Shown in pieces: positions 1 through 6,683 of a stretch of DNA of 18,332 bases (position 1 is its first letter; each line of letters begins with the position of its first letter). The position numbers and the translations under genes were made by a program. Origin of the DNA: an uncultured Kiloniellales bacterium (GTDB lineage Bacteria > Pseudomonadota > Alphaproteobacteria > Kiloniellales > JAKSDN01); assembly GCA_947259625.1 (NCBI GenBank), contig CAMYMY010000160.1, forward strand, positions 1 through 18,332. Direction: 5' to 3'. The notes under the pieces were generated by a model. It had not been told where the DNA came from. It did no database searches and saw only the letters and a program-made list of their open reading frames with translations.

Positions 1-657
1 GAGTTCCTCGCTGTTGGCCAGCAGGGTCTCCTGGCTCTCGGTCTCGTCGACCAGCCAGTCCTGCCACTCGCCGTCGCCGTCGATCCTGAGCGGCGCGTTC
101 AGCGAGTGATCGGGCGCGGCCAGACGGCGGTTCATCTGCACCACGTCGTCCTCGGGCACGTTGAGTGTCTCGGCGATCTTGGCGACCTGCTCGGGGTGCA
201 GGTCGCCTTCCTCGATCGCGCGCATCTGGCCCTTCAGCTTGCGCAGGTTGAAGAACAGCTTCTTCTGCGCGGCCGTCGTGCCCATCTTGACCAGCGACCA
301 GGAGTGCAGGATGTACTCCTGGATCGAGGCGCGGATCCACCACATGGCATAGGTCGCCAGGCGGAAGCCGCGCTCCGGGTCGAAACGCTTGACCGCCTGC
401 ATCATGCCGACGTTGCCCTCGGAGATCAGCTCGGACAGCGGCAGGCCGTAGCCGCGGTAGCCCATGGCGATCTTGGCGACCAGGCGCAGGTGGCTGGTGA
501 CCAGCTTGTGCGCGGCCTCGACATCGTCATGCTCGCGCCAGCTCTTGGCCAGCATGTACTCTTGGTCGTACTCCAGCATGGGGAACTTGCGGATCTCCTG
601 AAGGTAACGGGACAGGTTGCCTTCGGAACCCAGGACTGGAACTTTGGGAGCGGCCAT
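1..657 (-). CDS. rpoH: RNA polymerase sigma-32 (heat-shock sigma factor), 3' end outside window
   Basis: This is the alternative sigma factor that directs RNA polymerase to heat-shock promoters. The visible 219 residues begin MAAPKVPVLGSEG and read without a stop to the left edge; the family is about 285-300 aa, so roughly the C-terminal quarter (region 4) is missing. Seen in the sequence: sigma region 2 with GYGLPLSELISEGNVGMMQA (about residues 69-88) and RFDPERGFRLATYAMWWIRA (91-110), followed by the RpoH box QKKLFFNLRK (131-140), which separates sigma-32 from other group 3 and 4 sigmas. The ATG start at 657 is preceded by GGAGAG with an 8-nt gap. The gene lies 193 bp downstream of rluD on the same strand. 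That gap has room for its own promoter, but I could not pick out a convincing one. Confidence 0.96.
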   Translation of the reverse strand, partial: MAAPKVPVLGSEGNLSRYLQEIRKFPMLEYDQEYMLAKSWREHDDVEAAHKLVTSHLRLVAKIAMGYRGYGLPLSELISEGNVGMMQAVKRFDPERGFRLATYAMWWIRASIQEYILHSWSLVKMGTTAAQKKLFFNLRKLKGQMRAIEEGDLHPEQVAKIAETLNVPEDDVVQMNRRLAAPDHSLNAPLRIDGDGEWQDWLVDETESQETLLANSEEL

Positions 658-850
658 CTATGGAACTCTCCGTCTTACGTTGGTGCGATACGGCGCCCAG
701 ACACGCAGGGCCGGCTTGCGCCTTTCCGTCGGGTTACAGCAGTCTTTCCGACGCGCGAAACGGGCGGTCGCAAACGGCTGCTGCCGCTTCGGCGCCCTGG
801 CCCCCTCGCTGTTCTGGAATCCGGACTGCTTCACTCCGGTTTCTCCCATC

Positions 851-1834
851 TTATAACTTTTCCAAAGAAGATATCAAGCTCTTTATATCCGGCGGCAAAT
901 CGCTCTCGAACCTCAGGTCTTCCGCGGTCGCCGGGTGACGGAACCCCAAGGTCCGGGCGTGCAGCGCCTGGCGCGGCACGGCTTCGACGGCGGCGCGCGC
1001 CCGCTCCGGCAGCCGGCCGAGGCGCCGGGCGCCTTGCCGGCCATAGACCCGGTCGCCGATCAGCGGGTGGCCGATGTGACTCAGGTGGACCCGGATCTGG
1101 TGCGTCCGGCCGGTCAGCAGCCGGCAGTCGAGCAGGCTGACGGCGCCGTCGGCGAAGCTGCGGCGCAGCCGGTAGCGGGTCTCGGCCGGCCGGCCGCCGC
1201 GCGTCAGCACGGCCATCTTCTTGCGGTTCCGCGGGCTGCGGCCGATGTTGCCGGCGATCGTCCCCGCGGCGGGCGCGGGCAGGCCCCAGACCACGGCGCT
1301 GTACGCCCGCTCGACGCTACGCCGGGCGAACTGCTCGACCAGGCCCTTGTGGGCGGCGTCGGTCTTGGCGGCCACGATCAGGCCGCTGGTGTCCTTGTCC
1401 AGGCGGTGCACGATGCCAGGACGGCGCACCCCGCCGATGCCGGCCAGCGACCGGCCGCAGTGGGCGATCAGCGCGTTGACCAGGGTCCGGTCGGGATTGC
1501 CCGGGGCCGGATGGACCACCATGCCGGCGGCTTTGTCGATCACGATGATATGACTGTCCTCGTAGACGACGTCGAGGGCGAGGGCTTGGCCCTCTGGTTC
1601 GGCCGCTACAGTCTCGGGGATGACTATGGCGAAAATTTGGCCGGGTTTGACCCTGGTCGAGGGCTCGGTTATCGTCGCGCCGCCCGCGCTGACCATGCCG
1701 GCCTCGATCAGGCCCTTGAGGCGCGAGCGCGACAGTCCGTCGAGGCGTTCGGCCAGGAGGCGGTCGAGCCGCTGGCCGGCTTCTGCCGAGCCGACGGTCA
1801 CCTCGCGGCGATTTGGGTCCGGATTGGATCGCAT
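851..1834 (-). CDS. rluD: Ribosomal large-subunit pseudouridine synthase, RluD/RluA family
   Basis: The enzyme isomerises specific uridines of 23S rRNA (in RluD, those of helix 69) to pseudouridine in the cytoplasm. The 327-aa protein matches the usual RluD length (326 aa in E. coli). Seen: an N-terminal S4 RNA-binding domain (RLDRLLAERLDGLSRSRLKGLIEAG region, about residues 22-46, given here only as a landmark), the catalytic motif HRLDKDTSG at 143-151 with Asp146 as the expected nucleophile, and LLTGRTHQIRVHL further on. I chose the ATG at 1834 because AGAAGG lies 5-10 nt upstream. A further upstream in-frame start exists, but it would add 66 residues of low-complexity His/Asp-rich sequence read through the divergent gene. 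The assignment to RluD rather than another RluA member rests on length and architecture. Confidence 0.93.
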   Translation of the reverse strand: MRSNPDPNRREVTVGSAEAGQRLDRLLAERLDGLSRSRLKGLIEAGMVSAGGATITEPSTRVKPGQIFAIVIPETVAAEPEGQALALDVVYEDSHIIVIDKAAGMVVHPAPGNPDRTLVNALIAHCGRSLAGIGGVRRPGIVHRLDKDTSGLIVAAKTDAAHKGLVEQFARRSVERAYSAVVWGLPAPAAGTIAGNIGRSPRNRKKMAVLTRGGRPAETRYRLRRSFADGAVSLLDCRLLTGRTHQIRVHLSHIGHPLIGDRVYGRQGARRLGRLPERARAAVEAVPRQALHARTLGFRHPATAEDLRFESDLPPDIKSLISSLEKL

Positions 1835-1867
1835 GTCGCCTTCTGGTCTAAATAGGGGGTGCGGCCC

Positions 1868-2164
1868 GTGCAAGCCTTGAAGGCGCTGGTCATCGGAATG
1901 GGGATCGCGATCCTCGCCATCGTCGCGGTGATCATCGTCACTCTCGTCCAGCGCATGAACGGCGATCCGGTGCAGTCCGCGGGCTTTGGCGATATCTCCG
2001 TGGCCGTGCCGGTGGGCTGCGCGCTGGGCCAAGCCGAGGCCGCCGAGGGGCGCCTGATCCTGCGTCTAGAGGGGCCGCCGGAGCGGGGCTGCCAGCAGGC
2101 CGTGGTGCTGGATCTCGAAAGCGGCGAAGTGCTCGGCCGGGTCAAGGCCGCGCCGGGACCGTGA
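1868..2164 (+). CDS. Small single-span membrane protein, DUF6476-like
   Basis: A 98-aa protein of unknown function. One strongly hydrophobic helix occupies about residues 5-28 (ALKALVIGMGIAILAIVAVI and on) and ends in the basic turn QRM. The remainder is a short domain, probably periplasmic, with two Cys residues (in VGCALG and RGCQQA) that could form a disulfide. From memory this pattern matches the alphaproteobacterial DUF6476 family, which commonly sits beside the rluD/rpoH pair; I could not run a search. I chose the GTG at 1868 because AGGGGG lies 8 nt upstream. Another GTG at 1859 is in frame but overlaps that ribosome-binding site. The gene is divergent from rluD with only 33 bp between the two starts. 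Confidence 0.75.
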   Translation: MQALKALVIGMGIAILAIVAVIIVTLVQRMNGDPVQSAGFGDISVAVPVGCALGQAEAAEGRLILRLEGPPERGCQQAVVLDLESGEVLGRVKAAPGP

Positions 2165-2201
2165 CCGGTAGCCGGTCTGCGCGAGACAGATAGCAACGGA
2201 G

Positions 2202-2269
2202 TCACCACCAAGACACGAAGTCACGAAGAAGGTATCGAAAATCTTTGTGTCTTCGTGCCTTTGTGGTGA
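2202..2269. repeat. Imperfect 27-bp inverted repeat (dispersed palindrome)
   Basis: The left arm (2202-2228, starting TCACCACCAAGACACGAAG) and the right arm (2243-2269) are complementary at 23 of 27 positions around a 14-nt loop. From memory, arms of the type 'CTTTGTGTCTTCGTGCCTTTGTGGTGA' recur as dispersed palindromes in many unrelated bacterial genomes and translate to peptides containing HEDTK. The element sits between the DUF6476-like gene and the threonine aldolase and ends 36 bp before the aldolase start. It could act as a hairpin in the aldolase leader or terminate the upstream gene. Confidence 0.7.
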
Positions 2270-2305
2270 AGATCCAGCCGTCGGAACGGGTCGGGAAGGG
2301 AGGAC

Positions 2306-3370
2306 ATGACCAACTTCTGCTCGGACAACACGGCGGGCGCCAGCCCGCAGATCCTGGAGGCCTTGGCGCGGGCGGCCGCGGGCAAGGTCATGCCCTACGG
2401 CAACGACGACCTGACCCGCCGGGTCGAGGCCCGCCTCCAAGAGGTCTTCGAGACCGACTGCGCGGTCTTTCCGGTGGCGACCGGCACCGCGGCCAACGTA
2501 CTCGGCCTGTCCGTGATGACACCACCCTACGGCGCGGTCTATTGCCACCGGGACGCGCACGTCAACGTCGACGAATGCGGCGCGCCGGAGTTCTTCACCG
2601 GCGGCGCCAAGCTGGTGACGCTGGACGGCGCCCACGGCAAGCTGACGCCCGAGATCCTGGCCGGCGCGATTGGCGGCGTCGGCGACGTGCACCACGTCCA
2701 GCCGGCGGCGATCAGCCTGACCCAGGCCAGCGAAGCCGGAACGCTCTACACGCCGAAGGAGGTCGCGGCGGTCGGCGATCTGGCGCGGCAACACGGCCTC
2801 GGCCTGCAAATGGACGGCGCCCGCTTCGCCAACGCCCTGGTCGCGCTCGGCTGCCGCCCGGCCGAGATCACCTGGCAGGCCGGCGTCGACGCGCTGGCCT
2901 TCGGCGCCACCAAGAACGGCGCGCTGGCCGCGGAGGCGGTCGTGCTGTTCAAGCCGGAGCTGGCCCGGACCTTCGCCTACCGGCGCAAGCGCGGTGGCCA
3001 CCTGTTCTCCAAGATGCGGTTTCTGTCGGCCCAGCTGGAGGCCTATCTGGCGGACGACCTCTGGCTCGCCAACGCGCGCCACGCCAACGCCCAGGCCGCC
3101 CACCTGGCCGAGGGCCTGGCCGGCCTGCCCGGCGCGCGCCTGCTGCACCCGGTCGAGGCCAACGAGATCTTCGTGGTCCTGCCCGCGCCGGTCATCGAGG
3201 GCCTCTTCGCCGCGGGCTTCCAGTTCTACCGCTGGGGCCCGGAGGCGGAGAGCAAGGCCGAGAGCGCCGTGCGCCTGGTCACCGCGTTCGATACGGCGTC
3301 CGAGGACGTCGAGGCCTTTCTCGCCGCCGCCCGCCGCCTGGCCGGGGCGGCGGTGCCGGAAACCGCCTGA
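2306..3370 (+). CDS. ltaE: Low-specificity L-threonine aldolase (PLP, beta-eliminating lyase fold)
   Basis: A cytoplasmic PLP enzyme that cleaves L-threonine or L-allo-threonine to glycine and acetaldehyde. It has 354 aa, normal for bacterial threonine aldolases. Seen: the N-terminal FCSDNTAGASPQIL (family signature SDNxxGxxP), GNDDLTRRVE around residue 32, ATGTAANVLG (58-67, phosphate-binding side), HRDAHVNVDE (81-90, His expected to stack on the PLP ring), QMDGARFANA (168-177, Asp170 for the pyridine nitrogen) and AFGATKNGA with Lys203 as the expected Schiff-base lysine. The ATG follows GGGAGGAC. The gene stands alone between a palindromic repeat and a tRNA gene. Whether the true substrate is threonine, allo-threonine or phenylserine cannot be told from sequence. 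Confidence 0.92.
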   Translation: MTNFCSDNTAGASPQILEALARAAAGKVMPYGNDDLTRRVEARLQEVFETDCAVFPVATGTAANVLGLSVMTPPYGAVYCHRDAHVNVDECGAPEFFTGGAKLVTLDGAHGKLTPEILAGAIGGVGDVHHVQPAAISLTQASEAGTLYTPKEVAAVGDLARQHGLGLQMDGARFANALVALGCRPAEITWQAGVDALAFGATKNGALAAEAVVLFKPELARTFAYRRKRGGHLFSKMRFLSAQLEAYLADDLWLANARHANAQAAHLAEGLAGLPGARLLHPVEANEIFVVLPAPVIEGLFAAGFQFYRWGPEAESKAESAVRLVTAFDTASEDVEAFLAAARRLAGAAVPETA

Positions 3371-3402
3371 GGCGGCGGGGGCCGGCGACGCGACGAGAGG
3401 CC

Positions 3403-3431
3403 TTGTATCCGCCGCCGTCTTTGGCTACATC
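3403..3431 (+). promoter_or_regulatory. Candidate sigma-70 type promoter for tRNA-Glu
   Basis: TTGTAT (3403-3408) and TACATC (3426-3431) are separated by exactly 17 bp, with the expected start about 15 nt before the mature tRNA. Placement and spacing are right, but both hexamers are only partial matches to the consensus. Confidence 0.4.
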
Positions 3432-3453
3432 AAGGGGCCGCGCGCGGCCACGC

Positions 3454-3529
3454 GTCCCCTTCGTCTAGTGGCCTAGGACATCGCCCTCTCACGGCGAAAA
3501 CAGGGGTTCGACTCCCCTAGGGGACGCCA
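3454..3529 (+). tRNA. tRNA-Glu, anticodon CTC, CCA encoded
   Basis: A complete 76-nt cloverleaf can be drawn. The acceptor GTCCCCT (3454-3460) pairs with AGGGGAC (3519-3525), followed by discriminator G and encoded CCA (3527-3529). The D arm is built from GTCT...AGGAC. The anticodon stem TCGCC/GGCGA encloses the loop CTCTCAC, which gives anticodon CTC (glutamate, codon GAG). The T arm is AGGGG-TTCGACT-CCCCT. The accessory gene block begins immediately downstream. I found no duplicated 3' tRNA end at the far side that would mark an attachment site. Confidence 0.97.
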
Positions 3530-3582
3530 GCTTATCTTGGGCTTCTGCCAGCGCGTGTTCCACTTCGCTAAAGCCGGAGATA

Positions 3583-3627
3583 TCAAGAAGATCGCCGGCG
3601 CAACGGGCTGGTGGCTTTGTCCGTCAT
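3583..3627 (-). pseudogene. Truncated start of a tyrosine recombinase/integrase-like gene
   Basis: From the ATG at 3627, preceded by the ribosome-binding site GACAGGAG about 6 nt upstream, the frame reads MTDKATSPLRRR and then hits a stop after 14 residues. From memory, this N-terminus resembles integrases carried next to IS91-like elements, which start M(T/S)D...SPLRQRMIEDM and continue into a tyrosine recombinase. Here the rest is missing: the downstream 50 bp on this strand show no further match. It is best read as a deletion remnant. The match is short, so the identification is tentative; the good ribosome-binding site and the flanking palindrome argue for a real gene start. Confidence 0.4.
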
Positions 3628-3689
3628 GGGTCCGCTCCTGTCTTGAGTTCATGGTTGGGGAACCACAATCTCAACACAGGACAGACCCA
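3627..3689. repeat. Long imperfect palindrome over the leader of the recombinase remnant
   Basis: TGGGTC (3627-3632) pairs with GACCCA (3684-3689), and TCCTGT (3636-3641) with ACAGGA (3676-3681). Inside these, TTGAG pairs with CTCAA and GGTT with AACC around a GGGG centre. A 63-nt stem-loop with small internal bulges can form. It covers the 5' leader and start codon of the broken recombinase, so it may be a terminus of a mobile element or a translational control hairpin. Confidence 0.55.
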
Positions 3690-3719
3690 GCCCGTCAATC
3701 CGCAGTCCTCGCCCCTGCC

Positions 3720-3794
3720 GCAGCAATCTACCGCGAGAGCGGTTTAATCCCTTGACCCGAGGCAGACTTTCGATGGGGCGATACAGATTGCTGC
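3720..3794. repeat. Perfect 10-bp inverted repeat enclosing a small hairpin
   Basis: GCAGCAATCT at 3720-3729 and AGATTGCTGC at 3785-3794 are exact reverse complements 55 bp apart. The hairpin ACCGC-GAGA-GCGGT follows directly after the left arm (3730-3743). It may be a remnant of an element terminus; no function can be assigned. Confidence 0.45.
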
Positions 3795-3904
3795 AGACCT
3801 CCGACCCGATGTAAGCCAGCGCCCTGAAACCGGCGCGGAACGGAACACTGGCTTCGAACGAACAAGTCTTCGCGGCATGGATTTCGGCACGGTGCGCAGC
3901 GCGG

Positions 3905-6349
3905 TCAGGCATTCGGAGGCGAAGCGGCGATGTCGGTCTGATCGGCTTCTTTGGAGCTTTCGCCGAGATTCGCATTCCGGATGTGCAGGTCGCGCTGCGG
4001 GAAGGCGATCTCGATCCCGGCTTCGCGAAACGCCGCATCGACCGCGAAATGCAGGTCGCTGGAAACCGAAATACGCCGGTGCGCATCGGGAATGAAACAG
4101 CGTAGCTCGAAGTCGAGTGACGAATCGCCGAATGCCCGAAACAGCACCTGCGGTTGCGGATAGTTCATGACCGTCTCGTTCGCCGCCGCACAGGCAAGCA
4201 GCACCTCGCGCACTCTTGCGGTATCCGACCCGTATGCGACGCCCACGGGAACAATTATGCGCGCCGTCTTGTTTTTGTGCGTCCAGTTTTCCACGGGCTG
4301 GGTGATCAGTTCCGAGTTGGGAACGATCACGGACGACTGGTCGAAGGTTTCGAGTTCGGTCGACCGCACGGAGATCTTGCGCACTATCCCCTCACGGCCG
4401 CTGGTGACGATCCAGTCCCCCGCCTTGATCGGGCGCTCGATAAGCAGCAGCAGCCCCGCGGCGAAATTTTCCACCACCGTCTTAAGGCCGAAACCGACCC
4501 CGACGGAAAGCGCGCCAGCAATCAGGGCGAGGTTGGAAAGGTCGATGCCAATGACGACGATAGCCAGCACAATCGAGACGACAATCCCGAGATAGCCGAT
4601 ACCGGATGCGATCGATTCCTGCACGCCGATGTCCATCCGCGTCCGCGAGAGCAGGACCCTGGCGATCCACCGCCGTACCCAGCCGGTGACCGTCAAGCCG
4701 ACGAGGAAAACGAGGATGGCTACGAGGATGTCGACCAGCGATATGGTGACGTTGCCCAACCGCACACCGGTAAATATCCGCCACAGCCACAGATTCAGCA
4801 GATCCCGCGACAGCCCATAGAAAACGAGCAGTTCGTAAGCCGGCAGTCCAAAAATGACGATGTCGTTGAGGAGGCTTAACCACAGCTGGACAAGCCGGGC
4901 TGACCCTTCCGGCAGCCGCAGCCACCGCTCGAGGAGGCTGTGGAGTATCTTTGCGAGCAAGGAGTGATACGCTGCCCGCAGGAGTAAGAGCAGACCAATG
5001 CTGACAACGGTCACAAGAAGCCGCACCAGGACAAAACTCGCCAGCGCGGAATAGCCGGTGAAATCAAGGACCGGTACCGCGAGCAGGCCAAGCGCGATAG
5101 CTCCCCGTACCAAGACCGACGTGACGCGCCCCGCGGTTTTATCACCTTCCTCCCAGAAGCGCCCGGGAAGCAGCAGGAGCAGCAACACGGCGAAGGCGGT
5201 ATTGGTGATCGTTCTCGTAACCGCGTAAAACTCGGCGGAGGGAGGTTCGCCGAATTCGACAGTCCATTTCAGAAAAAACACAAGGGCGAGGTAAATGGCG
5301 ATGACCCAAACCCGACGGTGGAGCGTTTCTGCGCCGGCCTCTGTCACCGGCAGGATTCGCCACCGCGGGTCAGCCGGCGCAAGGGCGGCGCGCGCCAGAC
5401 CGGCAATGACGAAGAAAACCATGCCCGAAAGGCAGAGGTTGATGAAAAGCACCGAAAAAAGCAGGCCGCTCGGGGCGATGGCGGCGATCGCCGCAGCCAG
5501 CACGCCGAATCCGACCACGGGTAGGATGACCTCGCCGATGGCCATTTGCGCCGCATGGATCATGCGTTGTGTTTCGTCGGGCGCTTCTACCGTTGCTTCC
5601 CGTCTCATCAGCCGGTCCCGCAACCATCGCCGGGCCGGAACGGCAAGCAAGATGGCCAGTATCTCCGCAAGCAAAATGATGACGATCCACGCCGGGCGCC
5701 ACGTACCTTTCGCGCTGTCCCACCAGTCGCCGGGCGCGGCGAGGATGCGCTTGCCAAGGCTGCTGTACGTCTTACCGGCCTTACGCCAGGTTTCAACCTC
5801 CAGTACCTCGGGGGAGCGTTGCCACAGGCGTCGGATTTCACCCGCCTGTCGAAGTTTGATCGCCGTGTAGAGATTTTCGGCCCGAACGAGGGCCAGGCGG
5901 GCCTTCTGGATGCGTCCATCGACACGCGCAATACGATCCTGCAGCCCCTTCCGCAGCGCAACGACCTCCGGTGCCTCTGCTGGCGCTTCCGCTGCGGGCG
6001 CTGGCCCGAGACTACTGAGTTCTTTGCGCAAGGGCTGGATGATCTTTTCGTCGCGTGCAACGGCGGTTCCTGCGTCACGATGGACCTCATCGATGATGCC
6101 CACCAAGAATGACCGGCTGTCGTCCGACAGGATCTCGGAGCGTGCCATCCACTCTTCGACGTATCCCAGTTTCTTGATCCATTCATTCGACTGATCGGCA
6201 CCCTTCGCCGAGACCGGGGGCGTTTCCGCTTCCGCCGCATGGACATGCCCTGTACCCACAAGGATGGAAACGCATAGAATTATGAACGCAGAAAAGGCGA
6301 CGAGGTAAATTGTCGGCCTATCAGCAGAAGAAGATCTGTCCGGTTTCAT
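3905..6349 (-). CDS. Large MscS-family mechanosensitive channel with N-terminal periplasmic domain
   Basis: An inner-membrane channel expected to open under membrane tension and release solutes on hypo-osmotic shock. It has 814 aa, far longer than MscS (286 aa) and in the size class of YbiO/MscM-type proteins. Seen: an N-terminal signal or anchor helix (about 12-36, then HAAEAETPP), a charged, partly coiled periplasmic region up to about residue 215 that resembles DUF3772, then many hydrophobic helices. The conserved MscS core follows, with the pore helix and beta-domain signature GVGFGLKTVVENFAAGLLLL, IERPIKAGDW and VPNSELITQPVENWT. The C-terminus FPQRDLHIRN is also typical. The ATG at 6349 overlaps the stop of an open frame (TAATG); its ribosome-binding site is weak (AGGCGAG). 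GC content is lower than in flanking core genes. A candidate AraC site lies 270 bp upstream. Confidence 0.93.
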   Translation of the reverse strand: MKPDRSSSADRPTIYLVAFSAFIILCVSILVGTGHVHAAEAETPPVSAKGADQSNEWIKKLGYVEEWMARSEILSDDSRSFLVGIIDEVHRDAGTAVARDEKIIQPLRKELSSLGPAPAAEAPAEAPEVVALRKGLQDRIARVDGRIQKARLALVRAENLYTAIKLRQAGEIRRLWQRSPEVLEVETWRKAGKTYSSLGKRILAAPGDWWDSAKGTWRPAWIVIILLAEILAILLAVPARRWLRDRLMRREATVEAPDETQRMIHAAQMAIGEVILPVVGFGVLAAAIAAIAPSGLLFSVLFINLCLSGMVFFVIAGLARAALAPADPRWRILPVTEAGAETLHRRVWVIAIYLALVFFLKWTVEFGEPPSAEFYAVTRTITNTAFAVLLLLLLPGRFWEEGDKTAGRVTSVLVRGAIALGLLAVPVLDFTGYSALASFVLVRLLVTVVSIGLLLLLRAAYHSLLAKILHSLLERWLRLPEGSARLVQLWLSLLNDIVIFGLPAYELLVFYGLSRDLLNLWLWRIFTGVRLGNVTISLVDILVAILVFLVGLTVTGWVRRWIARVLLSRTRMDIGVQESIASGIGYLGIVVSIVLAIVVIGIDLSNLALIAGALSVGVGFGLKTVVENFAAGLLLLIERPIKAGDWIVTSGREGIVRKISVRSTELETFDQSSVIVPNSELITQPVENWTHKNKTARIIVPVGVAYGSDTARVREVLLACAAANETVMNYPQPQVLFRAFGDSSLDFELRCFIPDAHRRISVSSDLHFAVDAAFREAGIEIAFPQRDLHIRNANLGESSKEADQTDIAASPPNA

Positions 6350-6683
6350 TAACTCGCCTGTTTACCGTGGCCGCGGAGGCCTTGGCCCAACCCGGAGCGG
6401 ACCTGCCCGCTCGACCACTGCTGCTTTGCCTGGAACCAGCTGATCGACCAGCCCTGGAAAATCATGTCCATCGGGACACGGGATTGGGCCCATGGGTGCT
6501 GATCAAGGAGAATTGGTATAACGCTGCACCCGGACCATCTCTCAAACCCGCGGAGAATGCCTTCTTCGACCGCGTAGCGGCCTCGTGCTGTGCAGTGTGC
6601 GCACATACACGCTGACCGTTTCTGGCCATCTGATGCCAAACGACTGCCGCAAGCCGGCGAGTGCCCGAACTCTGATGCAACCA
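6350..6683. other. Intergenic region upstream of mscS
   Basis: These 334 bp lie between the lipoprotein hydrolase stop and the mscS start, both on the minus strand. The only recognisable element is the AraC-type site at 6620-6639. An open minus-strand frame from a GTG at 6684 reaches a stop overlapping the mscS ATG, but its 111-residue product looks like nothing I know and has no ribosome-binding site at any internal Met. I treat the region as a long leader. Confidence 0.5.
6620..6639 (-). promoter_or_regulatory. Candidate AraC operator, site 1 (upstream of mscS)
   Basis: Read in the direction of mscS, the site is TTGGCATCAGATGGCCAGAA, one of four copies of TTGGCATnnnATGGCCAGAA in this window. 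It contains two TGGC units 10 bp apart, as expected for the two helix-turn-helix motifs of an AraC monomer touching neighbouring turns of DNA. It lies 270 bp before the mscS start, further than the other copies lie from their genes. Confidence 0.65.

Larger units (their letters stand above)
3530..3904. other. Non-coding junction between tRNA-Glu and the accessory block
   Basis: No intact gene is visible in these 375 bp. They hold the recombinase remnant, the 63-nt palindrome, a small hairpin ACCGC-GAGA-GCGGT (3730-3743, followed by TTTAAT on the plus strand) and a 10-bp inverted repeat GCAGCAATCT/AGATTGCTGC (3720-3729 and 3785-3794). Base composition drops visibly relative to the threonine aldolase gene. 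This is what a decayed insertion at a tRNA site would look like, but that reading is an inference. Confidence 0.5.

Noticed and set aside
2066..3148. Long minus-strand open frame (360 codons) opposite the threonine aldolase
   Set aside because: It is antisense to a well-supported gene; its product is Gly/Arg/Gln-rich without any recognisable domain, as expected from the complementary frame of GC-rich coding DNA.
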